From Chloroflexota bacterium (lineage in GTDB: Bacteria > Chloroflexota > Anaerolineae > Aggregatilineales > Phototrophicaceae), in NCBI GenBank assembly GCA_028875245.1, contig JAPPEU010000057.1, forward strand, positions 1-64,000: a stretch of DNA of 64,000 bases, given 5' to 3'. A model generated the notes under the pieces. That model ran no database searches, was not told the origin of the DNA, and saw nothing but the letters and a program-made list of their open reading frames with translations. Positions 1-10,107 of the stretch are shown piece after piece. How positions within the stretch are numbered: the first letter of the stretch is position 1; the number at the start of each line of letters is the position of its first letter. The position numbers and the translations under genes were made by a program.

Positions 1-41
1 TTTCCTTTGTTTTGTATTGGCGGTAGCGTTGTTCGCGGGGG

Positions 42-656
42 GTGGGGGGGCCGCGGCGCCCCCCCCCCCCCCCCGCAGATCTGCAACTGAAATGTGATGC
101 CGACGGCTTGTTCTTTCAATGGCGAGCGGTCAAAAAAGCGCAACACTATCGTTACCGGCTCGTAGCTGATGGCGAGCGCCTTATCAATTCCCGCACGAAA
201 AAGACCAGTATTCACTTGGGCGCCGGCGATCCGGGACAAGAGTATACCGCTAGAGTTCGAGTCAAGAGAAAAGGTAAACTATCCAAGTGGTCGAGCGTGA
301 CCGCTAGATGTCCGGCCGCCGCGCCGATCCCAGTTCACACTGCTACGCCCCTTCCAGCTCCCTTGGTCGAAGTCACTATTACAAATATCGGACGCGACCG
401 CGCGACTATCGAGTGGAACTGGAAGCGTCTGCCCGCTTCAACAGTGGAAGTAGCCTTTATTATGCGCCCAGAAGTCTATGAGGATTTCTGCGCCGGCATG
501 AATGGGGGAATTTGGCCGCTGCGTAGCGAAGGCAAGGAAAAGAGGTACTATGTCCACATGTGCCCCGATACCAGCTACTATTGGGCCTTCATGATAGCGC
601 ACAAATCAGGCCTCGTCGAGACGCTGAAAGAGGGGCTTTTCCGCACTTTACCCTAG
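42..656 (+). CDS. Fibronectin type III-like domain protein, 5' end uncertain
   Basis: ORF of 204 aa; FN3-like pattern (FFQWRAVKKAQHYRYRL...YTARVRVKRKGKLSKWSS). N-terminus runs through a G/C homopolymer tract, so the start is unreliable. Confidence 0.45.
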   Translation: MGGPRRPPPPPADLQLKCDADGLFFQWRAVKKAQHYRYRLVADGERLINSRTKKTSIHLGAGDPGQEYTARVRVKRKGKLSKWSSVTARCPAAAPIPVHTATPLPAPLVEVTITNIGRDRATIEWNWKRLPASTVEVAFIMRPEVYEDFCAGMNGGIWPLRSEGKEKRYYVHMCPDTSYYWAFMIAHKSGLVETLKEGLFRTLP

Positions 657-677
657 TCAGTGGTCAAGCCCGTGTTT

Positions 678-1481
678 TCATTCGCGGCGCGCCTCTGGCG
701 GCTTCACCGGCGCGATATGGAGATCAATTCCCATATCGAGCAGCGCTTGCCTGTCAGCGTCCGCGATGCCCTCATCCGTCACCAGCGCTTGAATCTCCCG
801 CGTTTGCATGACTTGCACCATGGCGGTATGACCGATTTTGCTCGAGTCGATGACGACGATCGTCGTTTCAGCCGAGCGCGCCATGGACTTCTTGACCGCC
901 GTGTCGAGCATCTGCGAATCCGCCAGGCCGGCCGCAATCGTGAAGCCGACGCCCGAGATGAACGCTTTGCGGGCGAAGAAATCCTCAAAGAAGCGCTCGG
1001 CAACCGGCCCAACGAAGGTCTGCGCGGTGGCGCTCAGCAGTCCGCCGGTGCTGAGAATGGTGCTGCCCGGCAAATGACGGTGAAGCGCGTCGATGGTGCG
1101 GATGCTGTTGCTCGCGATCGAGAGATTCGCTTTGCCTTTAAGGCAGGGGACCATGGCGCGCACCGTCGTGCCCGAGTCGAGGAAGAGCACATCCCCCGCA
1201 TCGACGAATTTCTCCGCGGCATATTGGCCGATCGCCCGCTTCTCCGCCGCGCGGATGGTCGCCCGCTCGATTTGATGAGTCTCGTGCTGTTGAAAAGAAT
1301 CGCCATTATAGATGGCGCCGCCGTGCGACATTGTGACAAAGCCGGCTTCTTGCAAGGTCTTCAGATCGCGCCGGATCGTCATGGTCGACTTGTGGAATCG
1401 CTTGCCCAGATCAATGATGGTATCGCTGCCAACCTGGGCAAGGTGTCTTAGGATGGCGCGGCGTCTCGCTTCTGGCAACAT
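678..1481 (-). CDS. DeoR/GlpR-family transcriptional regulator
   Basis: N-terminal HTH (RRRAILRHLAQVGSDTIIDLGKRFHKSTMTIRRDLKTLQEAG) and DeoR C-terminal sensor pattern (DAGDVLFLDSGTTVRAM). Confidence 0.9.
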   Translation of the reverse strand: MLPEARRRAILRHLAQVGSDTIIDLGKRFHKSTMTIRRDLKTLQEAGFVTMSHGGAIYNGDSFQQHETHQIERATIRAAEKRAIGQYAAEKFVDAGDVLFLDSGTTVRAMVPCLKGKANLSIASNSIRTIDALHRHLPGSTILSTGGLLSATAQTFVGPVAERFFEDFFARKAFISGVGFTIAAGLADSQMLDTAVKKSMARSAETTIVVIDSSKIGHTAMVQVMQTREIQALVTDEGIADADRQALLDMGIDLHIAPVKPPEARRE

Positions 1482-1786
1482 GTTAAACTGTACATCCCCC
1501 GCAAATGCAAGAATCCCGGGCGTCTAGTCCTGTATCTTCTCACTGTCACATTGAAGTCTGGGCTGCGCGCTGAGGCATCGGCGCTGAACAGAAGCTGAGC
1601 ATGTCAAGCGATCAAAACCTCATAGCTTGTTTGCTGGCGACCCTCGCCATCCCGCCCCCAGTTTCAAGGCCCCAAGCGCTGCGCGGGGGCCATGCGCAGC
1701 ATTGGTCTTTTCCGATAGAGTTTGCAAAATCAAGACATTTCCGAGATATTACCGAAGGCTCTCGAGTTTTGCAAATTCGCAAAGGT

Positions 1787-1988
1787 GCGGTAGTGTATCG
1801 AAGTCGGTGGAAATTAGGTAAATTGCATCCACCTAGCAGTCTGTAGGGGCGAGCCTTGGCTCGTCCGTCGGCGGTTTTGACAGTGGGCGACTCAAGAGTC
1901 GCCCCTACAAAATCTTAGGTATTTGGGGTTGATGAAATAATTCGAGGACTGGCTCAAAGAATTTCAACCGAAAAGGGCACACTACCGC
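1787..1988. repeat. MITE-like element, family C (terminal inverted repeats) with nested family A hairpins
   Basis: Left GCGGTAGTGTATCGAAGTCGGTGGAAATT; right end reverse-complement GCGGTAGTGTGCCCTTTTCGGTTGAAATT. Confidence 0.65.
1843..1908. repeat. Family A REP-like hairpin pair
   Basis: GGGCGAGCC-TT-GGCTCGTCC and GGGCGACTC-AA-GAGTCGCCC bounded by GTAGGGGC/GCCCCTAC. Confidence 0.8.
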
Positions 1989-1997
1989 CCCAATCGC

Positions 1998-3134
1998 TCA
2001 ATCTGACAATCTGTCTACCCGGTAGCGAGCGAGTGTCCTTTCATCAAGGCTGAGGCCCAAACCGGCGCCATCGTTCGGTTTGAGCGCGCCTTCGGCGAAG
2101 TGTATCGCTTCGCGCATCACCGTGTGCCGCAGCGGGTTGAACAATTGGTTGTATTCGTAGATGAGGAAGTTGGGCATGACCGCGCAGGCGGCGACCGCGG
2201 CGACGATGCCGATGCCGGCGCCCACCCCGTGCGGCGCGACCGTCACATTCTCCAGCGCCGCCAGATCAGCGATCTTCATCATGCCGGTGATGCCGCCGCA
2301 GCGCGTGATGTTGGGCATGATGACATCGACCGCTTCCGCTTTCAGCAGGTCGCGGAATTGATGCCAGGCGCCCAGCCACTCGCCCGACGCCACCGGCAGG
2401 TCAACGCGTCTGCGGATGCGCGCTAGATCGTCGGGATACTCCGGATGAACCGGCTCTTCCAGCCAGTAGACGCCGAGCTTCACCAGATCTTTCGCCAGCG
2501 CAACCGCCTCGCTCACGGTATAGGCCCCGTTGGCATCCACCAGCAGCTTGATATCCGCGCCGACGGCCTCCCGAACCGCTTCGACATGCGCGATATCCCT
2601 GCCGAGGCCGCGCCCGATTTTGAGCTTGACCGCGTGAAAACCCCGCCGCAGGAACGCGCGCGCCCGCTCCGCCGAGTCAGCCGCTGTCGCCATGTAGGGT
2701 ATCGGGCTGGCGTAGCAATCGACCATCTCGCGCATGGGGCCACCCAGCAGATTCACCAGCGAATCGCCGTAGAGCTTCCCGCGCAGATCCCAAAGCGCTA
2801 TATCAACGCCGCTGATGCCCATTGGGGCGAAGCGCATACCCTCGTTCATCGCCGTCCAGAGCGCCAGATAATGCCGCGGGTCGACGCCGAGCAGCATGGG
2901 CGCCAGCACCTCGTTGATATGCGCCGCCGTGCCGCGCGGGCCCGGGCGCCCCATCGCCTCGCCGATGCCTGCCAGTCCCTCGTCTGTCTCAACGCGCACG
3001 ATGACCGCGCCTTGACCGAGCAGGGAATTGTTCCGCATGCTGAAGGCGGGCTGCGAGAGCTCCGGCGGGACGACATCCAGCGCGTCGGCGAATGATGCGA
3101 AGAGGGGGATGGCTTCGACTTTGGTGATTTTCAT
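1998..3134 (-). CDS. Mandelate racemase/muconate lactonizing enzyme (enolase superfamily)
   Basis: KLKIG, LLVDANGAY, LEEPVHPEY, VASGE, VAPHGVG motifs of the MR/MLE fold. Confidence 0.9.
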   Translation of the reverse strand: MKITKVEAIPLFASFADALDVVPPELSQPAFSMRNNSLLGQGAVIVRVETDEGLAGIGEAMGRPGPRGTAAHINEVLAPMLLGVDPRHYLALWTAMNEGMRFAPMGISGVDIALWDLRGKLYGDSLVNLLGGPMREMVDCYASPIPYMATAADSAERARAFLRRGFHAVKLKIGRGLGRDIAHVEAVREAVGADIKLLVDANGAYTVSEAVALAKDLVKLGVYWLEEPVHPEYPDDLARIRRRVDLPVASGEWLGAWHQFRDLLKAEAVDVIMPNITRCGGITGMMKIADLAALENVTVAPHGVGAGIGIVAAVAACAVMPNFLIYEYNQLFNPLRHTVMREAIHFAEGALKPNDGAGLGLSLDERTLARYRVDRLSD

Positions 3135-3221
3135 GCAAAATTCCGGCGGCGCGAACTGGCGCTGCTTCTGCTGTGGATCGAGCGGACTGCTCGCGCCCGC
3201 GGAGCGCGTGATGTTCAGCCG

Positions 3222-4019
3222 CTAGCCCAACAGCGGATTCTTCTCGGTCGCCGCCAGATCGCCCGGCTCGGTCCCCGGCAGCCAGTGATTGCGGTCGTTG
3301 ACGCGGCTCTTGTTGTCCAGCTCGCTCACCCGCGTCCCATCGGCGAAGTAGATGACCGTCATCGCCGGGCGCATCCGGCCGGAAAAATTCGGCGGCGCCG
3401 AGTGCAGCGTCCAGCCGCTATGAAAGGTGGCCGCGCCCGCTTTCATCTCAGCGGCTTGTTCCAGCGTGAAACCCTTTCGCTCGACGAAGGCTTTCAACTG
3501 CGCTTCCGACTCATCCGAAATCGGGATATCGCCCAGATAGCCCGCGACATGCGAGCCGGAGGCAAAACGCAGCGTACCCATGTCGGCAGTGATATCGGCC
3601 AAGGTCATCCACATCGTGACGGTCTTGTCCGTCGCCAGCGGCCAATAATGCTGATCTTGATGCCAGGGCGTGATGCCGCCGCCCGCCTCTTTGAAAAGCG
3701 CCTGATCGTGATACAGCCGTACGCGCTCGACGCCCATCAGCCGCGCCGCGATGCCGGCGAAGCGCTTGGCCGTTACATATTCCTTCACCTTGGCGCTGTG
3801 TTCCCAGAGGTTGGTGGTCTGCAAAAAAGCCTTGCCGTAGGTGTCGCGGTCTTTGAGCGCGCGCGTTTCCTTGTTGCGGCGGGATACCGCTTCTTCGATG
3901 GCTTCCTTGTAGGGCGGGATCTGCGCCGCGTCGAGCACATTGTCCAGCAGGATGTGGCCATCCCGCTGATACTGGGCGACTTGCTCGTCGGATATAGGGT
4001 ATTCAATATCGAGAATCAC
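3222..4019 (-). CDS. Phytanoyl-CoA dioxygenase (PhyH) family protein
   Basis: Fe(II)/2OG pattern WHQDQHYWPL...TLHSAPPNFSGRMRPAMTVIYF. Confidence 0.85.
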   Translation of the reverse strand: MILDIEYPISDEQVAQYQRDGHILLDNVLDAAQIPPYKEAIEEAVSRRNKETRALKDRDTYGKAFLQTTNLWEHSAKVKEYVTAKRFAGIAARLMGVERVRLYHDQALFKEAGGGITPWHQDQHYWPLATDKTVTMWMTLADITADMGTLRFASGSHVAGYLGDIPISDESEAQLKAFVERKGFTLEQAAEMKAGAATFHSGWTLHSAPPNFSGRMRPAMTVIYFADGTRVSELDNKSRVNDRNHWLPGTEPGDLAATEKNPLLG

Positions 4020-4067
4020 GGACAGTCCTCCGGGCGGCTCACCCAGTCGCCCCTGCAGAATTACGCA

Positions 4068-5102
4068 TTAATGATCGTGCTCGGCATCTACATGCGGCAC
4101 GAGCACCATGAAACCGGCGTCGTCGCCCATCATCGATTTGACGCGCTTGTCATCAAAGCGCTCGCCGTAAAGTTCCGGCGCGTTGGCGGCGCAGAGCGTG
4201 CCGAACCGGGGCTGGGCATAGGGCAGGTGGGTCGAGCCGCGCGCCAGGATATGCCGGTGATTGGTAGCGCCGGTGGCGTCGGCGCCTTCATAATGCGCGC
4301 GGTTGCTGCCATGGTCCCAGGCGATGCGCGAGCGGGCGTTGCAATAATGGCTGACGAAGGCGCGCCGCGGCCGGTCGGAATCGTTGCGATGCGAGCGGTG
4401 AAACACGTGACCGCCGAAGAACACGACATCGCCCGGCTCGGCAGAAATCGGCACTTCCTCCTTATATCTTAGCGCCACCTGCGCCAAGGTGTTGATTTCC
4501 ACGTCGCTGTGGCTGACGCTCTTGACCGCTTCGATATCGCTGAGGATGGTATCGCCCTGCTGCGTTACGCCATCGCAATCGGGATAGATCGGCTCATGCT
4601 GCGAGCCCGGCGTCATCCAGAGGCAGCCGTTTTCCTCATCGGCCGGGTCAATGGCCATCCAGGCGCCGATCAGCGTGTCGGGCTGGGTGGGGATGTAATA
4701 CGAATCCTGATGGAAACCCTGCCCGCCCTGACCGGGCTGCTTGAAAAAAAGCATGGTCTGCAAGCCGAGCACATCCGGGCCGATCAGCGCCTCCAGCACA
4801 TCGACGATGCGCGGATGCAGCAGGAAGCGCTCGGCGATATCGCAGCTGCGATGCGGCATGTGAATGCGGTCGTAAAAATGGCGGCGTTCCGCTTCGGTCG
4901 CGTTGGCCGGCGGCGCGGGCAAACCGGGCATGACCCGCCGGCCCGCCATCATGTCATCGGTGAAATCGGCCAGCTCGCGCGCTTCATCCGGCGCGACCAA
5001 GCCGCGGACGACCAAATAACCATCGCGGCGGAACGTTTTATACTCTTCCACCCGTACTTGATACGGCTCATGCGTACGCGCGGGTGTTTCTGCTAAAACC
5101 AT
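4068..5102 (-). CDS. Phytanoyl-CoA dioxygenase (PhyH) family protein
   Basis: FHQDSYYIPT...HVFHRSHRNDSDRPRRAFVSHY; start at ATG 5102 preferred because ggag precedes it (ORF extends to 5126). Confidence 0.85.
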   Translation of the reverse strand: MVLAETPARTHEPYQVRVEEYKTFRRDGYLVVRGLVAPDEARELADFTDDMMAGRRVMPGLPAPPANATEAERRHFYDRIHMPHRSCDIAERFLLHPRIVDVLEALIGPDVLGLQTMLFFKQPGQGGQGFHQDSYYIPTQPDTLIGAWMAIDPADEENGCLWMTPGSQHEPIYPDCDGVTQQGDTILSDIEAVKSVSHSDVEINTLAQVALRYKEEVPISAEPGDVVFFGGHVFHRSHRNDSDRPRRAFVSHYCNARSRIAWDHGSNRAHYEGADATGATNHRHILARGSTHLPYAQPRFGTLCAANAPELYGERFDDKRVKSMMGDDAGFMVLVPHVDAEHDH

Positions 5103-5258
5103 AGCAATACACTCCGAAATTTCCATTCATCTATAAGATTATCGCTTTCTCGCCAGATTTCACAGTGTCCCTGACCGATTTCCGACCTTTGATGACGGCG
5201 AGTAAACCGTTGGCTATACTTGTCGAAGCATTTGTAACGCTTAGGAAAGGAACTCAAC

Positions 5259-6299
5259 ATGGAACAGCGAACCTTCGGCAATACCGACTTGACGTGTTCT
5301 GCAATCGGATTCGGCACCTGGGAATTGAGCACGACGCAATACGGCGAGATCGACATCGACGCGGCGGTGCGCGCCGTGCACATGGCCATCGACCACGGCA
5401 TTACCCTCTTCGACACGGCCGAAGTTTACGGACCGTATACGTCTGAGGAATTGCTGGCGCGCGGCTTGGGCGAACGCCGTAAGGATATCGTCCTCGTGAC
5501 CAAAGTCGGCTTTGTCTTTCATGATGACCCGACCATCGTTGGCGACGCCGCCATTGCCGGCCGCAATGCCTCAGCGGCCTACATCACTGAGCGGACGGAG
5601 GGCTGCCTCAGGCGGCTCAACACCGATTACATCGACCTCTTGCTGATCCATTGGCCGGATCTGAAAACAGCGCATGAAGAGACCATTGGCGCGCTCGAAG
5701 CGATGAAAGCGGCCGGCAAAATCCGCCACTATGGCGTCTCCAACTACGATGTGCCGATGATGGAAGGCTGTCAAAAGCACGGGCGCTTGACCGCCAACCA
5801 GGTCGGTTACAATATGTTTGACCGGCGCATGGAATCAGCCGTTTTGCCCTATTGCCTGGAGAACGGGATCGGCTTCATGGCTTACGGCAGCCTGGCCTTC
5901 GGTTTGCTGACCGGCGCTTTGACCCCCGAGACCGAGTTCGCCGAGAATGACTGGCGCGGGCGCGGCATGGCTTTTGGCTTGCCTCTGTTCCAGCGCGAGA
6001 ATTTCCTCAAGGAACTTCGCGTCACCGAGCGGCTCAAGGAGATCGCGGCGCGTCATGGCAAGTCAGTCGCCCAATTGGCGCTCGCCTGGGTGCTCAGCCA
6101 CCCGGCTGTGACGGTCGGTTTGGTGGGCATGCGCAACGAACGCGAACTCGAAGAAAATATCGCCGCCATCGACTGGCGCTTGAGCGAGGCCGATCGCGCC
6201 GAGATCGACGGGATCTTCGAAGATGAAGGTGTACCGACTCATGCGGACGCCGAGCAAATGACCGACACCGCGGCCGGGGGCGACTCACATGCGAAGTAG
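5259..6299 (+). CDS. Aldo/keto reductase
   Basis: GFGTWELS, DTAEVYGPYTSEELL, DLLLIHWPD, YGVSNYD, AQLALAWVLSHPAV motifs; ggaaagg before ATG. Confidence 0.93.
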   Translation: MEQRTFGNTDLTCSAIGFGTWELSTTQYGEIDIDAAVRAVHMAIDHGITLFDTAEVYGPYTSEELLARGLGERRKDIVLVTKVGFVFHDDPTIVGDAAIAGRNASAAYITERTEGCLRRLNTDYIDLLLIHWPDLKTAHEETIGALEAMKAAGKIRHYGVSNYDVPMMEGCQKHGRLTANQVGYNMFDRRMESAVLPYCLENGIGFMAYGSLAFGLLTGALTPETEFAENDWRGRGMAFGLPLFQRENFLKELRVTERLKEIAARHGKSVAQLALAWVLSHPAVTVGLVGMRNERELEENIAAIDWRLSEADRAEIDGIFEDEGVPTHADAEQMTDTAAGGDSHAK

Positions 6300-6321
6300 G
6301 GCGGCAAGGCGGCAGCGCGCG

Positions 6322-7494
6322 TCAGCCTTCATGCAGCCCCGCCGGCGCCAGCTCGCCGATTGAGCGCTCCAGCTCGGTCGCGGATTGTGGGCTTGCCGCC
6401 TCGGGCGGGGGCTCGGGATTGGCCGTCGGCGGCAGCGGCGTATCGTACTGATAATCGGGCTCGGTTTTCTGCCGCTCCCAAATCATGCGCATTTCTTTCC
6501 AGGCGCCCGCAAGACTGCGCGGCGCCGGCATGTCATCTTTGATCTCGTCGTAGAGTTTGCCGAGGTTGTAGCATGGTACGCCAGCGTACATGTGATGCTC
6601 GATATGCCAATTCATGCGCCAGTACAAAAATGAAAACAGCGGGTTGATCTTGATCGAGCGCGTGTTCTTGCGGAAGTCCCGGCTGTAATCGCGCAAGCCG
6701 CAATGCTGCGTCAAACCGACGAAATACGACAGCCAATTGGCGATGAAGGCGGGCGCGCTGAGCAAGAGCGGCAGCACCCACCAGCCGCTGACGACGGCCA
6801 CTATCAAGACGCCGCCGTGGAAGGCCAGCAGAATCCGCGACCAAAGAATCGACCGCCGATGCTGATCGGGCTGGTCGCTGTGCAGGGCTTTCAGCCATTC
6901 GTTGATCGGCGCCCGCTCATCGGCCGGCACGCGCCCGACCGCGCCCAGCGCCGTGATGATCAGCGTTGAAATCAGCCCGCCTTTGCCAAAGGTGCGGCCG
7001 CGCTGCGTCAGCAGGTTGATGGTGAATAGCTGCAGCATGAATGCGGAAGCGAGCGACGGCTCCAAGGGCAGCAGATTCTCCCGATCGCCTTCCACATGCA
7101 GCGTGTAGCGATGGTGATAGGTGTGGCTGCTGGCATAATCAAAGGGGTCCCACCAGCCGATGAGGCTGAAGAGATAGAGAAAGACCTTGTTCAGCCATTT
7201 GGTCTTGAAGACGGTGCCATGCCCCAGCTCATGGGGCGCGGTGCCGGTGAAGAAGCTGGCCACCGTGCCATGGCAGAAGAGGGCGAGTAGAAAGCCCAGC
7301 CACAGTTCGTTCCACCAATAGCCGAATACGAATGCGCCCGTCAACAGGAACAGCCCAAAATGGCCGCCGGCCTGGAACCAGGCTTGCGCGTCGCTGCGGC
7401 GCGAAAGCTCGCGCAATCGGCCGGGTTTCATGGCGCAGCGATACCAATCCACCCTCAGCGTCTTCCGTACTTCCGAGAGAGGTTGGTATGTCAT
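6322..7494 (-). CDS. Membrane fatty acid desaturase/hydroxylase family
   Basis: Three His boxes: HELGHG, HTYHHRYTLH, NWHIEHHMYAGVPCYNL; multiple TM stretches. Confidence 0.88.
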   Translation of the reverse strand: MTYQPLSEVRKTLRVDWYRCAMKPGRLRELSRRSDAQAWFQAGGHFGLFLLTGAFVFGYWWNELWLGFLLALFCHGTVASFFTGTAPHELGHGTVFKTKWLNKVFLYLFSLIGWWDPFDYASSHTYHHRYTLHVEGDRENLLPLEPSLASAFMLQLFTINLLTQRGRTFGKGGLISTLIITALGAVGRVPADERAPINEWLKALHSDQPDQHRRSILWSRILLAFHGGVLIVAVVSGWWVLPLLLSAPAFIANWLSYFVGLTQHCGLRDYSRDFRKNTRSIKINPLFSFLYWRMNWHIEHHMYAGVPCYNLGKLYDEIKDDMPAPRSLAGAWKEMRMIWERQKTEPDYQYDTPLPPTANPEPPPEAASPQSATELERSIGELAPAGLHEG

Positions 7495-7531
7495 GCAATT
7501 TCCTCGATTCGCAGCTTAATTCTCCAACTCA

Positions 7532-7561
7532 TTGAAATTATGACGAATATGGTGTTAGAAT
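7532..7561 (+). promoter_or_regulatory. Predicted sigma70-type promoter upstream of the sugar-binding protein gene
   Basis: TTGAAA (7532-7537), 18-bp spacer, TAGAAT (7556-7561); RBS gaggtagg before ATG 7603. Confidence 0.5.
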
Positions 7562-7602
7562 ACAACTGATCGTAAGCTGTTCATTAAACGAGGTAGGTAA
7601 CG

Positions 7603-8946
7603 ATGAAATCCAAATTATGCCTAACAGTATTGCTCCTTTTTGTCTTTGGACTGCTGGCTGGAGTCGCGGTCGCGCAAGATTCCGTCAGCATCACCGTCCG
7701 CTGTAAAGCCAGCCCGCCGGAAGAAGATTGGCGCTGCAACAATTTCGCCGTCGTTGAAGAGCAAGTCGAAGCCGACCTGGGCATCGACATCGACCTGAAC
7801 CTGATTCAGGACAACGCCGGCTGGGGCGATTACAAGAATGAGTTCGTCCTGGCATCCGAAGCGGGCGAAGCGCCGGACATCATCCTGTCCGGTCATGAGG
7901 ACATTGGCGCCTGGGCGCCGGCCGGCTTCATCATCCCGCTTGATGATGTGATCCCCTTGCACAGTGAATTCGACGATATGGTGCCCTCGCTTTGGGATTC
8001 GCATGGCTACGCCGGCCAGATTTGGGGCATCCCGCAAGATGCCGAAGCGCGCCCCATCTTCTATAGCAAGCTGCTCTTGCGCGACCTGGGCTGGAGCGAA
8101 GAAGACATCGAGTCCCTGCCCGACCGCGTCGTCGCTGGCGAATGGACCTTCGCCGATATGCTGGCGACCGCTGAAGCCGCCATTGACGAAGGCGTCGTCG
8201 ACGCCGGCAACGGCTGGTGGCACCGCCCGAGCAACGGTCCCGACTTCCTCTACTACTATTACGGTCATGGTGGCGAAGTCCTCGATAATGAAGGCAACCT
8301 GGTGGTGGATAGCGACGCCTTGGTCGCGACCTATGAACTGCTGGGCGGCGCGGTGGCCTCCGGCGTGCTGCGTTCCGATGTCATCGGTCTCGACTGGAAC
8401 GAGGTCTGGCATCCGACGGTGGCGCAGGCCGATACCGTGCTCTTTGCCGCCGGCGGCACCTGGAACTGGCCCAACTGGGCGATCAACTACGTGGCTGACA
8501 AGGGCGGCGATGAGTTCCTCTTCGAGAACATCGGCTTGACGCTGATCCCGGCGATGGCCACCGGCAACGCCATCACCCTGACGCATCCGCTGACCTATAT
8601 GATCAGCAGCGGCAGCGAGAATCCGGATGTGGCCCTGGCGCTGATCGCGGCCATCACCACGCCCGAGCACAACAACAAGCACGCCATCGACAGCTTCCAT
8701 CTGGGCATTCTCAACGCGCAGCTGGAATCGGAAGCCTACGCCAACAACCGTCTGCTCAGCAGCGCGCATTACATGCTCGATCACACCACGGCACTGCCCA
8801 ACCATCCGGGCTGGAACGCCTGGTCAAACGCCTATTTCCTGGGCATCCAGGCGGTCGAAACCGGCGAGGCTGACGCGGCCGGCGCGGCCGATATCGCCAT
8901 TGCCCAAATGCAAAACGAGCTGGGCGACGGCATTACGGTACGCTAG
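7603..8946 (+). CDS. Sugar ABC transporter substrate-binding protein
   Basis: Signal peptide; extracellular solute-binding family 1-like sequence; followed by permease, permease and ATPase genes. Confidence 0.9.
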   Translation: MKSKLCLTVLLLFVFGLLAGVAVAQDSVSITVRCKASPPEEDWRCNNFAVVEEQVEADLGIDIDLNLIQDNAGWGDYKNEFVLASEAGEAPDIILSGHEDIGAWAPAGFIIPLDDVIPLHSEFDDMVPSLWDSHGYAGQIWGIPQDAEARPIFYSKLLLRDLGWSEEDIESLPDRVVAGEWTFADMLATAEAAIDEGVVDAGNGWWHRPSNGPDFLYYYYGHGGEVLDNEGNLVVDSDALVATYELLGGAVASGVLRSDVIGLDWNEVWHPTVAQADTVLFAAGGTWNWPNWAINYVADKGGDEFLFENIGLTLIPAMATGNAITLTHPLTYMISSGSENPDVALALIAAITTPEHNNKHAIDSFHLGILNAQLESEAYANNRLLSSAHYMLDHTTALPNHPGWNAWSNAYFLGIQAVETGEADAAGAADIAIAQMQNELGDGITVR

Positions 8947-8977
8947 CGGATTGCTGTGGCATTCTGTCGCGGACCTT

Positions 8978-9105
8978 GGGGGCGGGCCACCGGCTCGCCC
9001 GTACAAGCCTGCTCAAACGAAATGATTCTGTGGGGGCGGTTCTTTGAATCGCCCGTCGCATCCGCAACAACGTTGAAATTGTAGGGGCGGCTCTGTGAGT
9101 CGCCC
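8978..9105. repeat. Three family A REP-like hairpins
   Basis: GGGCGGTTC-TTT-GAATCGCCC (9034-9054), GGGCGGCTC-TGT-GAGTCGCCC (9085-9105), weaker copy at 8978-9000. Confidence 0.75.
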
Positions 9106-9123
9106 ACAAACCAATGCCAACCC

Positions 9124-10107
9124 ATGTCCCAACCTGGTCCTAAACCCAAATCGTCAGCCACTCTATTACAAAGCCGCCGCAACGCCCTAAGATCCTATCT
9201 GGGCGCTTACGGCTTTATGGCGCCGGCCGGCGTTCTCGTCATCATATTCTTTCTGATTCCCGTCGCTATCGTCCTCTATCTCAGCGTCACCAACCTGGCC
9301 AGCTCCAACTTCACCTCCGACCTGGCCAAGATGGAATATGTCGGTCTCAAGAATTATGAAACGCTGCTCAACGATCAGTTCGCGCGCAAGATCTTTTTCA
9401 ACACGATATTTTATGTGCTGGTGACGCTCTCCATCTTCAACGTGTCACTGGCGCTGATTGTTTCCCTGCTCACGACCCATATTGATCGCAGCGCCGGCTT
9501 TGTATTTCGCGCGCTCTGGATCTTGCCTCGCATCACCTCGCCGGTCGTCTATATCCTGATCTGGAAGCGGATGATGGCGGAAGCGCCCTTTGGCATCCTT
9601 AATCAATTCAACGAATTCCTGGGCCAGCCCACCTTCAATTATGTGTCGACCAATCCCTGGGTCTTTGTGGTTGTGGTGAACGGCTTCATCGGCGTCTCAT
9701 TCGGGATGATCATCTTCACATCCGCAATCGAATCGATCCCCAAAGACTTGCTCAACGCCTCGCTGGTCGATGGCTCGTCGAGGATGCAGCGCATTCGCTA
9801 TGTGATCTTGCCTTTGATACGCTGGCCGCTGCTCTTTGTGGTCACGTATCAGACCTTGTCCCTCTTGACTTCCTTCGTGGAAATCCAATTGCTGACTGAC
9901 GGCGGGCCGGGGCTCTATCGCACCGAGGTCTGGTCGCTGACCGCTTATCATCGCGCCCTGTCCAATTACTTCGGCAACGCGCAATGGGGCTATGGCTCGG
10001 CTTTCGCTGTCCTGTTGGTGATGATCGGCGTCGTGCTCGCGGTGATCTATATGCGCGTCTTCCGCTTTGACGAGTTGGTGGCCGAGCCACGCGTGGAGGC
10101 TTTATGA
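9124..10107 (+). CDS. Carbohydrate ABC transporter permease (MalF/UgpA-like)
   Basis: Six-TM pattern and EAA-like loop (NASLVDGSSRMQRIRYVILPLIRWPL). Confidence 0.9.
   Translation: MSQPGPKPKSSATLLQSRRNALRSYLGAYGFMAPAGVLVIIFFLIPVAIVLYLSVTNLASSNFTSDLAKMEYVGLKNYETLLNDQFARKIFFNTIFYVLVTLSIFNVSLALIVSLLTTHIDRSAGFVFRALWILPRITSPVVYILIWKRMMAEAPFGILNQFNEFLGQPTFNYVSTNPWVFVVVVNGFIGVSFGMIIFTSAIESIPKDLLNASLVDGSSRMQRIRYVILPLIRWPLLFVVTYQTLSLLTSFVEIQLLTDGGPGLYRTEVWSLTAYHRALSNYFGNAQWGYGSAFAVLLVMIGVVLAVIYMRVFRFDELVAEPRVEAL

Noticed and set aside
3285-4472. 395-aa plus-strand ORF antisense to two PhyH genes
   Set aside because: Spans two real genes and their intergenic gap; no recognisable domain.
7621-8805. 394-aa minus-strand ORF antisense to the sugar-binding protein
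   Set aside because: Shadow ORF; opposite strand has signal peptide, RBS and promoter.
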